Shown: in pieces, positions 18,458-28,099 of the stretch
How positions within the stretch are numbered: position 1 is the first letter of the stretch
Layout: each line of letters begins with the position of its first letter
Origin: Lepidostoma basale
Lineage: Eukaryota > Arthropoda > Insecta > Trichoptera > Lepidostomatidae
Direction: 5' to 3'
NCBI GenBank assembly: GCA_022606425.2
Contig: JAHDVF020000060.1
Location: 1,054,001-1,118,000 of the forward strand
DNA length: 64,000 nucleotides
Position numbers and translations under genes: made by a program
The notes under the pieces: model-generated
The model's input: only the letters and a program-made list of their open reading frames with translations
The model's database searches: none
Told to the model about the DNA's origin: nothing

Positions 18458-18638
18458 CTAACCATCACGCCGTCTTCACAAAGGGGTAGGCAGAAATAAT
18501 GGTTTCCACACAGTTCATTCCTGACATATTTCTCTCGTTTCCTCAACATTCATACATCGTGTCATGCTGCGTCTTCCTCAATTTCTAGCTGCATTTACAT
18601 CGTTAAAATGTACTTATTTTTACCATTCTGTTTTCATG
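18458..18638 (-). mobile_element. LINE A 3' half, interrupted by SINE
   Basis: Minus strand 3' end with TTAGTTAATTAG tail at 18458. Contains the CMNVEE..and QDEELC-type end codons. Continues at 18886-19048. Confidence 0.8.
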
Positions 18639-18885
18639 ACGACCTTCGTGAACGAGTGGTAAATGCATTGACTGCCACCCCGAAGGTTCCGGGTTCGATT
18701 CCCGGCGAGGGCAGTGTGATTGTCACACTGTGTTTAGTCTGGTGTGGAATTCGCGTAACAATAAAATGGTGATAGATTATCACATGTCACGAAAACCACT
18801 ATGATAGATTTACATCGATTTGACTCATGCTGTCATGATGTTAAGAGCGATTCAACAAAATAATCATAATAATAATAATAATAAT
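18639..18885 (+). mobile_element. tRNA-derived SINE, full length
   Basis: Head GACCTTCGTGAACGAGTGGT (box A region), GACTGCCACCCCGAAGG, box B GGTTCGATTCC. The body is GTGTGATTGTCACACTG, a CACATGTCACGA block and ATCGATTTGACTC..CGATTCAACAAAATAAT, ending (AAT)n. The anticodon-arm region resembles tRNA-Gly(GCC). Inserted in LINE A. Confidence 0.9.
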
Positions 18886-19048
18886 TTATTCTTTCCATGT
18901 ATCCAAACCATCTTAAAGTGCCGTTCACTATTTTACTTTCATTCGCACTGCATTCACTTCTTATATTTTCATTCTGCAGTCTATCATACGCAGATTTTCT
19001 ACACATTCCTCTAAGAGATCTTATTTCTACTGCATTTATTATACTATC
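18886..19048 (-). mobile_element. LINE A, 5' part of the SINE-split copy
   Basis: Minus strand MERMEN.. upstream: RWFGYMERI-like, SECSANES, RKSAYDRLQNENIRS and SLRGMC. Truncated near 19048. Confidence 0.8.
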
Positions 19049-19049
19049 A

Positions 19050-19620
19050 TCCTACATTTATTATTAATATCTTAAAAAACATAAATTTTGTAGTAAGCAA
19101 AAAATACATAAATTTAAAAACATTTTTTTATATGTCTCAAATAGATAAACAAATACAAATGAAATGAAGAAAAAATGTCGGAAACCGTATTTCAAAGGCA
19201 TGAACGAACTTAGAAACAAAACAGAGCTGCAAAATTCAAATTCAAATATCGAATTAATTCCACCCCTCCCGCGCCACCGTTGCCTTGAAGAAAAACTGTT
19301 CAGCATTTGAAAATGGAACGCCCGACAAGTAGTGGGAGGGGTGTGGGGGTAAAATGGCCGTAAGGTTGAGGAGTGGGGGTTCCTGTGTAGTGGTGAGAAG
19401 ACGGTATCTTCACTCCCGACGATTTTAAATTTTTTAATGGAATTGCGAGGGTTCTATTTTCAAATATTTTTGAGATGTGCTAAAAGAATTGATTATTAAT
19501 AATATTATTATATTAGACAGGTATATTATATTTAATACAATAGAAAACAACGAAAGCTTAAAATGTTTATGAAAAATAATACATTTAAAATTGAATGATT
19601 TATACAAATTTATTTTAATT
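19050..19620. other. Low-copy stretch with GC-rich island
   Basis: 19240-19400 is rich in CCACCCCTCCCGCGCC and GGGAGGGGTGTGGGGG. No repeat partner seen. Confidence 0.45.
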
Positions 19621-19639
19621 ATTTTTTTCGATTATTCTT

Positions 19640-20275
19640 CTTCTTTTTGTCCTGTCACACCTCCGTGGTGCATAGGGCCTCAAGGAATCTTCTCCACCCG
19701 ACTCTTTCGCATGCCTGATGCTTAACATCGTCCCAAGTGAGACCTGCTGAATTAACCTCGTCCTGCAGGGTTCTTCTCCAGGTGGCTCTAGCTCTGCCTC
19801 GCTTTCGCTTTCCCCCTATAGGGGACCAGTCTAGTGCGCCCTGAGCGATGCAGGCTGGGTTCCGTCTCAGAGTGTGACCGATCCACTGCCATTTGCGCCT
19901 AGCGACTTGTTCTCTAATTGGCTTTTCGCCTGCCATGGTCCAGAGAACGGCATTTGACACTATTTGGGGCCAATAGATTTTGAATATGGAGTGAAGGCAC
20001 CTATTTATAAACACCTGGAGTTTACCAATAACGTCTGCGGTAGACATCCAAGTCTCACATCCGTACAGCAGTACGCTTTTAACGCTACTGCTGAATACTT
20101 GGAGCTTGAGCTTTCTCGAAATGATACCGGAGCGCCATACAGGGCGAAGCATAGCGAAAGCTCCCCTTACCTTGTCAAGTCTGCTGGCTACATCCTCCTC
20201 CGTACCTCCTGAGCCTGCTATCATACTACCGAGGTAGCAGAAGCTGGTCGTGGTCACAAGGGGGACACCGTGCAT
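19640..20275 (-). mobile_element. LINE R (RTE-like) C-terminal 206 codons
   Basis: An intact 206-codon frame on the minus strand. Blocks: SFCYLGSMIAGSGGTEEDVA, RLDKVRGAFAMLRPVWRSG, FSSSVKSVLLYGCETW, FINRCLHSIFKIYWPQ, RRKWQWIGHTLRRN, ALDWSPIGGKRKRGRARATW, WRRFLEALCTTEV-stop. This is the standard RTE-clade C-terminus. 5'-truncated before the catalytic box. The 3' tail after GGTGTGACAGGACAAAAAG is AAGAAG. Confidence 0.9.
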
Positions 20276-20317
20276 TTTTTTCGATTACTGCAGACTTATT
20301 TTTCAATTTAAATGTTA

Positions 20318-20577
20318 ACTAACTAAACTTCACGACCTCCCCCAAAAATCATGTTGAAATAATCTCTCACTTCCGCTACGTTCATACATCATGTGATGCA
20401 CGCACGTCTATTTCTCCGATGCTTCACATGGGCTACTTTTAATAGTTGATTGATTTGTTCGTGCCAAATTTTCCTTGGTTTTCCTTCATTTCTTGTTACA
20501 TATACATTTTTATATACTTTCTATACTATTCTTTTATCATTAATTATTTCCATGTGTCCGAATCATCTAAATCGCTT
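20318..20577 (-). mobile_element. LINE A 3' end, divergent
   Basis: Minus strand from the RFGHMEI block to the end, with many substitutions and a TTAGTTAG tail at 20318. Its truncated 5' end abuts the truncated 5' end of J at 20582 (opposite orientation). Confidence 0.75.
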
Positions 20578-20581
20578 TTTT

Positions 20582-20925
20582 ATACCCAGACTCGAAAGTG
20601 GTTCTGTGATATGGAGTCCTCACGAGGCGAGATATTGCGTTATGCTGGAGAGGGTTCAGAAAAAAATCTGAGGTATCTAACACGAGGCAGTATGATAGTT
20701 ATCCGTGGCTCTATCCCACGGTATTTCTTTCTGGAATGCTCGGAACCAATTCTCTACAGCTTCGAAGAGATGGGCATCTCATTACCCATTTCTTTAGAAT
20801 AATCAGGGGATATTTCGAGAACTCGTCTGTGCTGGAGGATATTGGTCTTTTTATCCCCGAAAGATATCTCCGACAGTGACAGCACAGATTTTTTAACCTA
20901 CCGGCTGCCAGAACCAATCTTGCAA
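20582..20925 (+). mobile_element. LINE J fragment
   Basis: Frameshifted relics of LESGSVIWSPHEARYCVMLE, RVQKKI, LYPTVFLSGML, FVP.RYLRQ, ending in LPAARTNL. The stop and tail are replaced by H1 long form. Confidence 0.8.
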
Positions 20926-21507
20926 TGATCGGTTATAGTAAAGAATTTATTTACATGAACACAAAATTTCATACAAAAATAAATACATCATTTCGGAAAT
21001 GGCGAATCATTGTGTGAATTTTGACCATCATTTCGAAATCAAAAACACTTTTTTTTGCATACAGCAAATAATTCCCTAAAAATTAAAAAAAAAAGCACAA
21101 TTTAGAAATTTTATAGGCAAAAAAATGTAAATTGAATGTTTATTCCCCATTAGTATATAGTACATTAAAAAAATTTCCCCTATACAATCTAGCAAAAAAT
21201 AAATAATACTAACTTCAACTTTTGTTACATTTCTTTATATATTCTACTTCCTTTTGTTGTTTATCGTCTTTAATTTATTATGTTCATCGTTTTTGACTCT
21301 ATATTATGTGTAATTGTTCATTCTAATTACAGTTTTTATTATTATTATGATTCTCATTGTTTTTTTTACTATTGTATTTTCCACCTTTAATATTTTTTCA
21401 TATTAATAGTAACTAACCTTTCTTTTAATTAAAATAAATAAGTTAATATTTCATTATTTTGCCCGAAACACTATGATACCTTGACATTTGATATATTTTT
21501 GTAACAC

Positions 21508-21544
21508 CTGATGATGTCAACATAAGGTTGATGAAACAGCCTCC
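21508..21544 (+). ncRNA. Hammerhead-like core, first H1 unit
   Basis: CTGATGA, T, GTCAAC, loop ATAAG, GTTGAT, GAAAC, AGCCTCCACG. The CUGAUGA and GAAAC blocks are perfect. The cleavage triplet GTC is mutated in this unit. Confidence 0.4.
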
Positions 21545-21750
21545 ACGTAAAATAAAATACAATTGTGATACAAAAAACGAAGTTTATTCGTTAACAGTTT
21601 AAAATATTTACGTACCTAACTCAATTTCAGCAAAAACTTCAAAATTATACCAAAGAAATTATAATATTCAAAATGACATAGGAACAAATACACATAAAGG
21701 TTCGAAAAATCACGAAAATTTGACATTTGATATACTCGTATATTTAACAC

Positions 21751-21787
21751 CTGATGATGTCAACATATGTTGGCGAAACAGCTGTCG
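21751..21787 (+). ncRNA. Hammerhead-like core, second H1 unit
   Basis: CTGATGA, T, GTCAAC, loop ATAT, GTTGGC, GAAAC, AGCT, GTC. All conserved blocks present: the best-preserved plus-strand core together with 27947. Stem II pairs GTCAAC with GTTGGC (one G-T pair). Confidence 0.5.
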
Positions 21788-21904
21788 GGGAAAAATAAAA
21801 ATATAATTGTGATACATAAAACAAAGTTTTTAAATTTAACAGTTTATAATGTTAAAGTATCATAGTGTTTCGGCCAAAACAATGCACTATTTAAGAATTT
21901 ATTT

Positions 21905-22395
21905 GGTTAAGAAAGACACGTAGCACAATACACGGACAGCGAGAAGAACGGATCAGTCGATTCTTGGCCAATCGGACATCAGGGCAAGATGCTCTAGCTG
22001 TGCTCCAGAGAGTGTTAAAATATTTTGTTCAATAGCCCAAAGAGATCAGTACAACTTAAAAAATCTAATAATAACATAAGGTGAGCGATCACAACGTTGG
22101 ACGTCCCCCTGCCCGATGGACCGACGATCTGAAGAGGATTGCTGGACATGGATGGATGGGAGCGGCAATGGATAGGGGGCGGTAGCGTGCTTTGGGAGAG
22201 GCCTACATTCAGCAGTGGATGACAGACGGCTGATGATGAAGCAATCACAAGAATGGACACCAAGCCGCTGGTCCGATCAAATCAGGATGCTTCTCAAAAG
22301 CTGGAGACTAACTACTGACAGGAGTGGGATGCAAGTCATGGTGGATGGTCTACGGGATGGACACGACCCTCACTTACGAGGAGTGTTAAAGTAGA
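21905..22395 (+). mobile_element. RTE-like LINE fragments (two, in series)
   Basis: First: TARRTDQSILGQSDI.. then RDQYNLKNLII and RPPARWTDDLKRIAGHGW, ending near GEAYIQQWMTDG-stop at ~22240. Second (22245-22395): PSRWSDQIRMLLKSW..TDR and GHDPHLRG, as in the LINE at 54436-54832. Confidence 0.65.
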
Positions 22396-22587
22396 GAGCT
22401 TAAGCTATTTTTGTAAAGATTTATGGTTCAGATTTTCTCCCATATATGTACTTCTGTCCTAGGTCGTCACAACGAAAACATCTTGTGCCGTCATCCCCTT
22501 ATCAATATTGGACCACCATTTTGCCTTTTTACCTCTATTTTTAGGGAACTTTAAAAAATCTTAAATCTTTACAAAAAAATATCTTAA

Positions 22588-23065
22588 ACTCTCTGTGTCT
22601 CATTACTGTGTCTCATCTCTGTGTCTCATCTCTGTGTCTCATTACTGTGTCTTATCTCTGTGTCTCATCTCTGTGTCTAATATATCTGTGTCTCATCTCT
22701 TTTCTGTGTCTTATCTCTGTATCTCATCTCCATGTCTCATCTCTGTGTATCCTTTTCGTGTCTCATCTCCGTTTCTTATATCTGTGTTTCATCTCTCTGT
22801 CTCTTTATATGTGTCTCATTTCTGTGTCTTATTTCTATGTATCATTTTTGTGACCCATCTATGTATCTCATCTCTGTGTCTCATCTCTCTGTCTCATCTC
22901 TGTGTCTCATTTCTGTGTCCCATATTGTGTCTCATTTCTGTGTCTCATCTTTTTGCCTTATCTCTGTGTCGCATCTCTATTTCTCATTTAAGTGTCTCAT
23001 ATTTATGTCACATCTCTCTACGTCTCATCACTATCCCCTACTCTATGTCTCTGAAAACTACTCTT
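22588..23065. repeat. 13-bp satellite (TGTGTCTCATCTC)n
   Basis: About 36 units of 13 bp, near-perfect at 22600-22680 and decaying to the right. As with the 8-bp array, every frame yields the same peptide period (ISVSHLCVSSLCL), so the 159-codon frame is spurious. Confidence 0.9.
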
Positions 23066-23079
23066 TGTCTCTGAAAGCT

Positions 23080-23890
23080 ACATGAGAATTTTCACATAAA
23101 TATATTAAAAGAAAACATACCGCATAAAGAACGAAAACATTTATTGTTTTCTTAGGTACGTCTTTGAATTATTGGTGGATTTTAATAAAAATATACAAGG
23201 TGTTCCGGAAAATTTTTTCTTAATACCATCTGTAAAGAATAAAAAATATATATACATTCAATGCTAGCGAACCAGACAGCCGTTGTCCTGACAGAACGTT
23301 GGCTTGTCATTTAACAGCTGGTTCAGCAAACATTTTTCCGATATTCAAATTTTCTAAAAAACGACCTCCTTCCGTTTTCTTTTTCTCAATATGCACGCAA
23401 TTGTGATACACGCCACACATGGAATATCGAAACACAGCTATCAGAATTTTAAATCTACGCCAAGCTACAACGCAAGTTATTTATGCATGCTTATCAAATA
23501 CCAAAGAATGCTACGTTTTCATTCGTACTAATTATTCTAATAATCTATAGCGGAAATGAATAAAGTAGCGGAGAGCACGTCCGGTATGGTAAAGTTGCAG
23601 ATTTATCTGGATGTCCGACTTGTTCCTGCTTGCCACCGCGCCTCCCAGCAATTCCCCTTTAAAGAACAAGAAAATATGGATCAATAAAGAAGTATGCACC
23701 GAACGGAGCGGCCGGCGAGAGTGTTGGGCTCGCGGCCCCTCCTATGTATACCCCTGCGCTGGTGTGCGAGACTAACCATTTCAACCCTCAGTGACTACAA
23801 ACATGTTATTTTAAAATCCTTTTTTAATAAAATCTTAACATTGCATAGAATTATTATGAATATTTGTCACACCCGATATTGATTTTAAAT
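23080..23890. other. Unassigned stretch with short shared repeat
   Basis: 23440-23490 (TTTTAAATCTACGCCAAG) is repeated inverted at 26606-26640. 23505-23535 has the H2 ACGTTTTCATTCGTACTAAT box. 23575-23770 is GC-richer with no gene signal. Confidence 0.4.
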
Positions 23891-23892
23891 TA

Positions 23893-24136
23893 TATTGAAT
23901 CTTCAATTCGTTTACAATGGAGTCCTGGTCCTATCACTAATGTTTAGAAGCGAAGCGTGGAACTGGCAGAAGAAGGATGAAAGCAGAATAAATGCGGTAG
24001 AGATGAGGTCCCTAAGACGTATTTGTGGTAGAACGATATACGACAGAATCTCAAATGCTGATATAAGAAAGGAATGTAGAGCGGAAGAAAGTATTATGAA
24101 CAAAATTATGAAAGGATCGCTGCGTTGGTTCGGACA
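23893..24136 (+). mobile_element. LINE A, 5' part of interrupted copy
   Basis: Reads NGVLVLSLMFRSEAWNWQKK, INAVEMRSLRRICGRTIYDR, ISNADIRKECRAEES, GSLRWFGH. The frame is then broken by a 206-bp insertion. Confidence 0.85.
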
Positions 24137-24342
24137 TTTTTTTTTTTACTTGACTGTCTTTGTGTCTTAATGTCTCGATTTTTTAATTGTTCAAGACGGT
24201 GTAAGCTAAGTTGGAAAGAGTGTCTTTGTGTGCGATTTTATCTTAGTGTTTGTAAGTGTGCCTGGCTTATGATTCCATAGGCTAGCTACCTAGCATCCCG
24301 ACATTCGTCTGACAGCTGAGGGAACCATGGAAAACCTCAGCT
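24137..24342 (-). mobile_element. Short poly(A) retroelement inserted in LINE A
   Basis: Begins with a T-run at 24137 (poly(A) on the minus strand). The minus strand starts CCCAGCTGAGGTTTTCCATG, then GTCAGACGAATGTCGGGATG. The CCATGG..TCAG.CGAATG.CGGGAT module resembles one seen in several insect retroelement UTRs. Likely a SINE or 5'-truncated LINE 3'UTR. Confidence 0.6.
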
Positions 24343-24612
24343 GGGAACGCATGGATGGAGAAAGAATGGTTAAGAAAGTATACGTTAACGATGTAAATGG
24401 GGTACGGAGTCGAGGCAGACCGAGGAAAACACGGCATGACAAAATTAATCAAATTTTAAAGGTTGGTCATGTTAGAAGTCGGAGGAATCGACGTGCGTGT
24501 TTGACTCGTTGTATGAATCTGGAGGAAGAAGAGGTTTGCCAGGATAGCGTAGTGTGGCGTTTCATTATCTCTGCCTACTCCTGCGGGGAAACGGCGTGAT
24601 GGTTTATTTGTT
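24343..24612 (+). mobile_element. LINE A, 3' part of interrupted copy
   Basis: ERMDGERMVKKVYVNDVNGV, RGRPRKTRHDKINQILKVGH, CLTRCMNLEEEEVCQDSVVW, ending SAYSCGETA-stop. The tail is (TTTG)n rather than TTAG. Confidence 0.85.
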
Positions 24613-24724
24613 TGTTTGAATCTAAAAATAATCTCATTTACAAAAAAAAAATCAGACCAAAATCCAGTCGAGGGAAGAAGATGGTTGAGAGTGGCACAGG
24701 ATAGAGAAAAATGATACTTTACTC

Positions 24725-24778
24725 ATACATCGTGTCATGCATGCATGTCGATTTCTCCAACCCCTGGAGACGGCTTAA
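24725..24778 (-). mobile_element. LINE A scrap
   Basis: CATACATCGTGTCATGCATG segment only, minus strand. Confidence 0.55.
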
Positions 24779-24935
24779 TGGTGATTTTTATATGTGACAA
24801 ACTTGACAAACCCGGCAAACTTTGTACCGCCACAGAATCAATAAATGTTGTGTTAACTTATTAGTTGAATTAAATTCAGTTATTTATTAACTTAAAATGA
24901 ATATTAAAAATTAAAAGAATTTATTTTCGATTTGT

Positions 24936-25262
24936 CCCGGGTTCGATTCATGGCAGTGTGATTGTCACACTGTCTTTGATATGTAAAATTCACATGATAA
25001 TAAAATGGCTACAGATTAGCTACCTATCACAGTGAGAATCAGTATGATTATTTTTTATTTGTTTATTGTGGGGTAACGTACATTGATTGTTAATTAATTT
25101 AATTTAAATTTAAATTCGCTGAGATACTTCAAAGAATTAAGAAATTCGTTGTGTTTATCTTAACGCATATACAAATGAATATGATAGCTATACCCTTTAC
25201 ATCGATTTGGCTCGCGATGTAATGAGGTAATGAACGATTCAACAAAATAATAATAATAATAA
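24936..25262 (+). mobile_element. tRNA-derived SINE, headless, with 140-bp insert
   Basis: Starts inside box B (GGGTTCGATTC), followed by the normal body to ~25040. An insert to ~25185 begins with the Q-repeat end (GTTTATTGTGGGGTAACGTA) and includes AAATTCGCTGAGATACTTC, itself repeated at 25478. The SINE tail resumes CCCTTTACATCGATTTGGC and ends (AAT)n. Confidence 0.75.
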
Positions 25263-25289
25263 TTTAAGAAGACACATTAATTACATTGC

Positions 25290-25630
25290 TGTGATTTACA
25301 ACAAACCTATGCTTATGCAACAAACACATCCCACAGGTAAAAACGACCCTAAAAAGGAGTTTAAGGGTTGAAACGTGCTCTGTGAAAGGACTCTTTCACC
25401 CTTCCTAAGGGGCTGTAAATGGATACGAATACAAAAGAAGCATATTTTCAATTTATCGCAAATGTTTTGGAATTTAAATTCAAATTCGCTGAGATGCTTC
25501 ATGGAATTGAAAATTCGTTTTGTTCGTCTTAATGTGAAGGATTTTCTTTCGATAAATTGTTTTTAAATTTAAAATTGTACGATATAGTATCTCTCATAAG
25601 AATTCCACGATCATTGACTTGCGTAATTTA
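25290..25630. other. Unassigned stretch
   Basis: Contains the second copy of the AAATTCGCTGAGATGCTTC segment (25478-25535) seen inside the preceding SINE. Otherwise nothing recognised. Confidence 0.4.
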
Positions 25631-25636
25631 CAACTG

Positions 25637-25800
25637 TTTTTCCATTGATAAAACAAACAAACTAACTAACTAACCATCACGCCGTCTCTCCGATGGAGTA
25701 AGCAGAAAGAATAGACTGCCACACTTTTCATTTCTGACATATTTCTCTTGATTCCTCAACATTCATACACCGTGTCATGCACGCGCGTCGATTTCTGACT
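25637..25800 (-). mobile_element. LINE A 3' end, first of a tandem duplication
   Basis: TTAG tail, ACGGCGTGATGG, SAYSIGET-type end and CMNVEE codons on the minus strand. The unit, including its flank TTTTTCCATTGATAAAACAA, is repeated at 25801-25970. Confidence 0.8.
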
Positions 25801-25970
25801 ATTTTTCCATTGATAAAACAAACAAACAAACTAACTAACTTACCATCACGCCGTCTCCCCGAAGGGGTAGGCAGAATGAATGGACTGGCACACTTTTCAT
25901 TTCTAACATATCTTGATTCCTCAACATTCATACATCGTGTCATGCACGCGCGTCGATTTCTGACTCTGAA
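25801..25970 (-). mobile_element. LINE A 3' end, second unit of the duplication
   Basis: Same ~170-bp segment as the previous entry with ~90% identity, including non-LINE flank. So this is a local tandem duplication and not a second insertion. Confidence 0.8.
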
Positions 25971-25974
25971 GGAA

Positions 25975-26152
25975 GGAAGACCGAAAACGTGGCACGATCA
26001 AATAAATCAAATATTAAATGTCGGCCAAAGAAAACGACGCGCATGTATGACAAGATTGAGGAAGTGAGAGAAATATGTTAGGAAAGAAAAGTTTGGAAAT
26101 CTATTCATTCTGCCTACTCCTTTAGAAAGTTGGCGTGATGGTTAGATAGTTA
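25975..26152 (+). mobile_element. LINE A 3' end, opposite orientation
   Basis: GRPKTWHDQINQILNVG (with an internal deletion), RRACMT, ending near SAYSFRKLA-stop and GTTAGATAGTT. It lies head to head with the minus-strand copy, breakpoints about 5 bp apart. Confidence 0.8.
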
Positions 26153-26159
26153 TGAAAAT

Positions 26160-27245
26160 AGTAAAATTATAACTTTGCTTGTACGCAGTACTAAAAAAAT
26201 GTTTTTTATTGTATATTATATACTGATACTTCATCATTACACCTTTATATTTATAATACTTGTATAAATGCGTTCAATAAATTAAATTAATGTATTATTT
26301 AAATTATACAATAACACATGAATGTGTCTGAAAAACAGGCCATTTAATATAATCTTTATACATGTAATTCTTCGGTACAAACGTGTTTAGTTGAACTCCT
26401 CATAAGCGGCTAGACCGATTTTGATTAAATTTTTTGTGTGTTTTTGAGTGGGTCCCTGGATGGTTTAGATTCACTATTGGACCCGGTAGGTGACCGTTAC
26501 AACCTTCTGGAAAGTTCATGAATAATTGACACGCAATAATTCATAGTCATGTTCGTTTACCATAGATGGCGCTCATGTCGAATTATGTGTTTAAACTTGC
26601 GCATATCACTTGCGTTGTAGCGTGGCGTAGATTTAAAATGCAATGTCAAATGTCATTTATTTATCAAAAATACGAATATCTAAAAAATTATAGCCAGCAG
26701 GAAAGTGTCTGTCATAAGTATTAATATTTTAATATAAAAAAAACAATCGCGTTTACATAATCATTTATAGACTATGTGATGTTTTGTTAAAACTTCATGT
26801 ACAAAAACAACATAATTCATTGTAAAATATAGTTTTATTGTAAAAATAATTATAATAGTGTACCGCAGAATACAGTAATTTATTTGACAAAATTGTGTGA
26901 AAAAAAATTTTGAAAAAATTATAGGCAAATTTTTTTCAACCCTAGGGAAATATAATATTTTTGATGAGAAAAGTTCAACGCATTCATTTCAAATTTTTTA
27001 CAACCCCCGCCATTGTTATGACAGCCATCTTTCCTAATTTACGACAAAATTATAAGGGATCAGCGTTTACGATGGAAGTTTTTCTAGAGTAGTGCTTTTA
27101 ATTAGTTTTCCAGCGTCTCCACTCACAATTATTAAAGCTTTTGAGCGTAGGAACAACTTTTCAATATATATTATCTGTTCATTGCGTAGTATAAATTATA
27201 TTGAAACGGTTTTTAACTGATTTTTATGTTTTTAGTTCAAAATTG
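26160..27245. other. Unassigned ~1.1 kb
   Basis: 26395-26470 (GCGGCTAGACCGATTTTGAT, GGGTCCCTGGATGG) resembles a widespread insect repeat motif of unknown class. 26606-26640 matches 23440-23490 inverted. No gene signal in the remainder. Confidence 0.4.
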
Positions 27246-27249
27246 AAAA

Positions 27250-27817
27250 AAACTAACTAACTTACCATCACGCCGTCTCTCCAGAGGGGTAGGCAGAAAG
27301 AATGGAACGCCACACTGTTCTGTCCTGACATACGCCTCTCGCTTCCTCTACATTCATACATCTTGTCATGCACGCACGTCGATTTTTCCGACTCCTCACG
27401 TGACCGGCATTCAATATTTGATTGATTTGATCGTGCCACGTTTTCCTCGGCCTTCCTCTATTTCTAGCTCCGTTCACGCCGTTTACATATACCTTCTTTA
27501 CCATTCTGTCTTCACTCATTCTTTCCATGTGTCCAAACCATCTTAATGACCCTTTCCTTATTTTGTTCATAACACTTTCATTCGCACCACATTCACTTCT
27601 TATACTTGCATTTGTCACTCTATCATATACAGATTTGCCACACATTCGTCTTGGAGATCTCATTTCTACTGCATTTATTCTACTTTCATCCTTCTTTTGC
27701 CAGTTCCATGCTTCACTTCCATACATAAGGGTCGGCACAAGAACACCATTGTGCACTGCCATCTTAGCTTTTTTGGATAGGCTTTTGTTTGCGATGACAA
27801 CTTTAAGTGCACCAATT
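27250..27817 (-). mobile_element. LINE A, well-preserved young copy
   Basis: 164-codon intact frame on the minus strand from HNGVLVPTLMYGSEAWNWQK to SAYPSGETA-stop, with KVYVNGVNGARNRGRPRKTW. TTAG tail at 27248. The 5' truncation lies at ...VHLKV. Protein blocks differ from 44330-44838 at only about six positions. Confidence 0.9.
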
Positions 27818-27946
27818 CAAAATTGAAACAGAATATAATAATAGAATAATGAAATAATAAAATATGTACTGATAAAAATAAATGCACTTAAAATCGCATC
27901 CAAGTAAAACTTTTTTCAGGACCATGTTTGATGTGGGTTCATTACC

Positions 27947-27981
27947 CTGAAGATGGAGACTGCAACTATATCCGAAACGTC
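27947..27981 (+). ncRNA. Hammerhead-like core, solitary
   Basis: CTGAAGA, T, GGAGA..TATCC weak hairpin with a long loop, GAAAC, GTC. The junction is the shortest form (GAAACGTC). The surrounding 27890-28100 is not assigned to H1-H4. Confidence 0.4.
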
Positions 27982-28099
27982 GGTCGAGAAGGAGCCATCA
28001 CACGGTATTTCCCAAAAAACACATCTAACATATTACTGCCAACCGTGAAAATCTACGCAATTTTTCAGGACATTCTCAATCTTAAATTAATCGCCAAAC

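Larger units (their letters stand above)
20985..21900 (+). mobile_element. H1 long form with head-to-tail dimer
   Basis: Upstream ~430 bp matches 7270-7500 and 51530-51660. Then two ribozyme-like units follow in tandem: cores at 21508-21544 and 21751-21787, 243 bp apart. Each is preceded by ACAAATACACATAAAG-type or GAAACACTATGATACC-type sequence and followed by AAAATAAAAT..AATTGTGATAC. It ends TTTCGGCCAAAACAATGC. Confidence 0.75.

Noticed and set aside
18639..18720. A functional tRNA-Gly gene
   Set aside because: Box A and B are present, but the acceptor and D arms do not pair, and the head is joined to a SINE body in multiple dispersed copies.
22595..23085. Cys/Ser-rich repeat protein
   Set aside because: 13-bp satellite with identical peptide in all frames.
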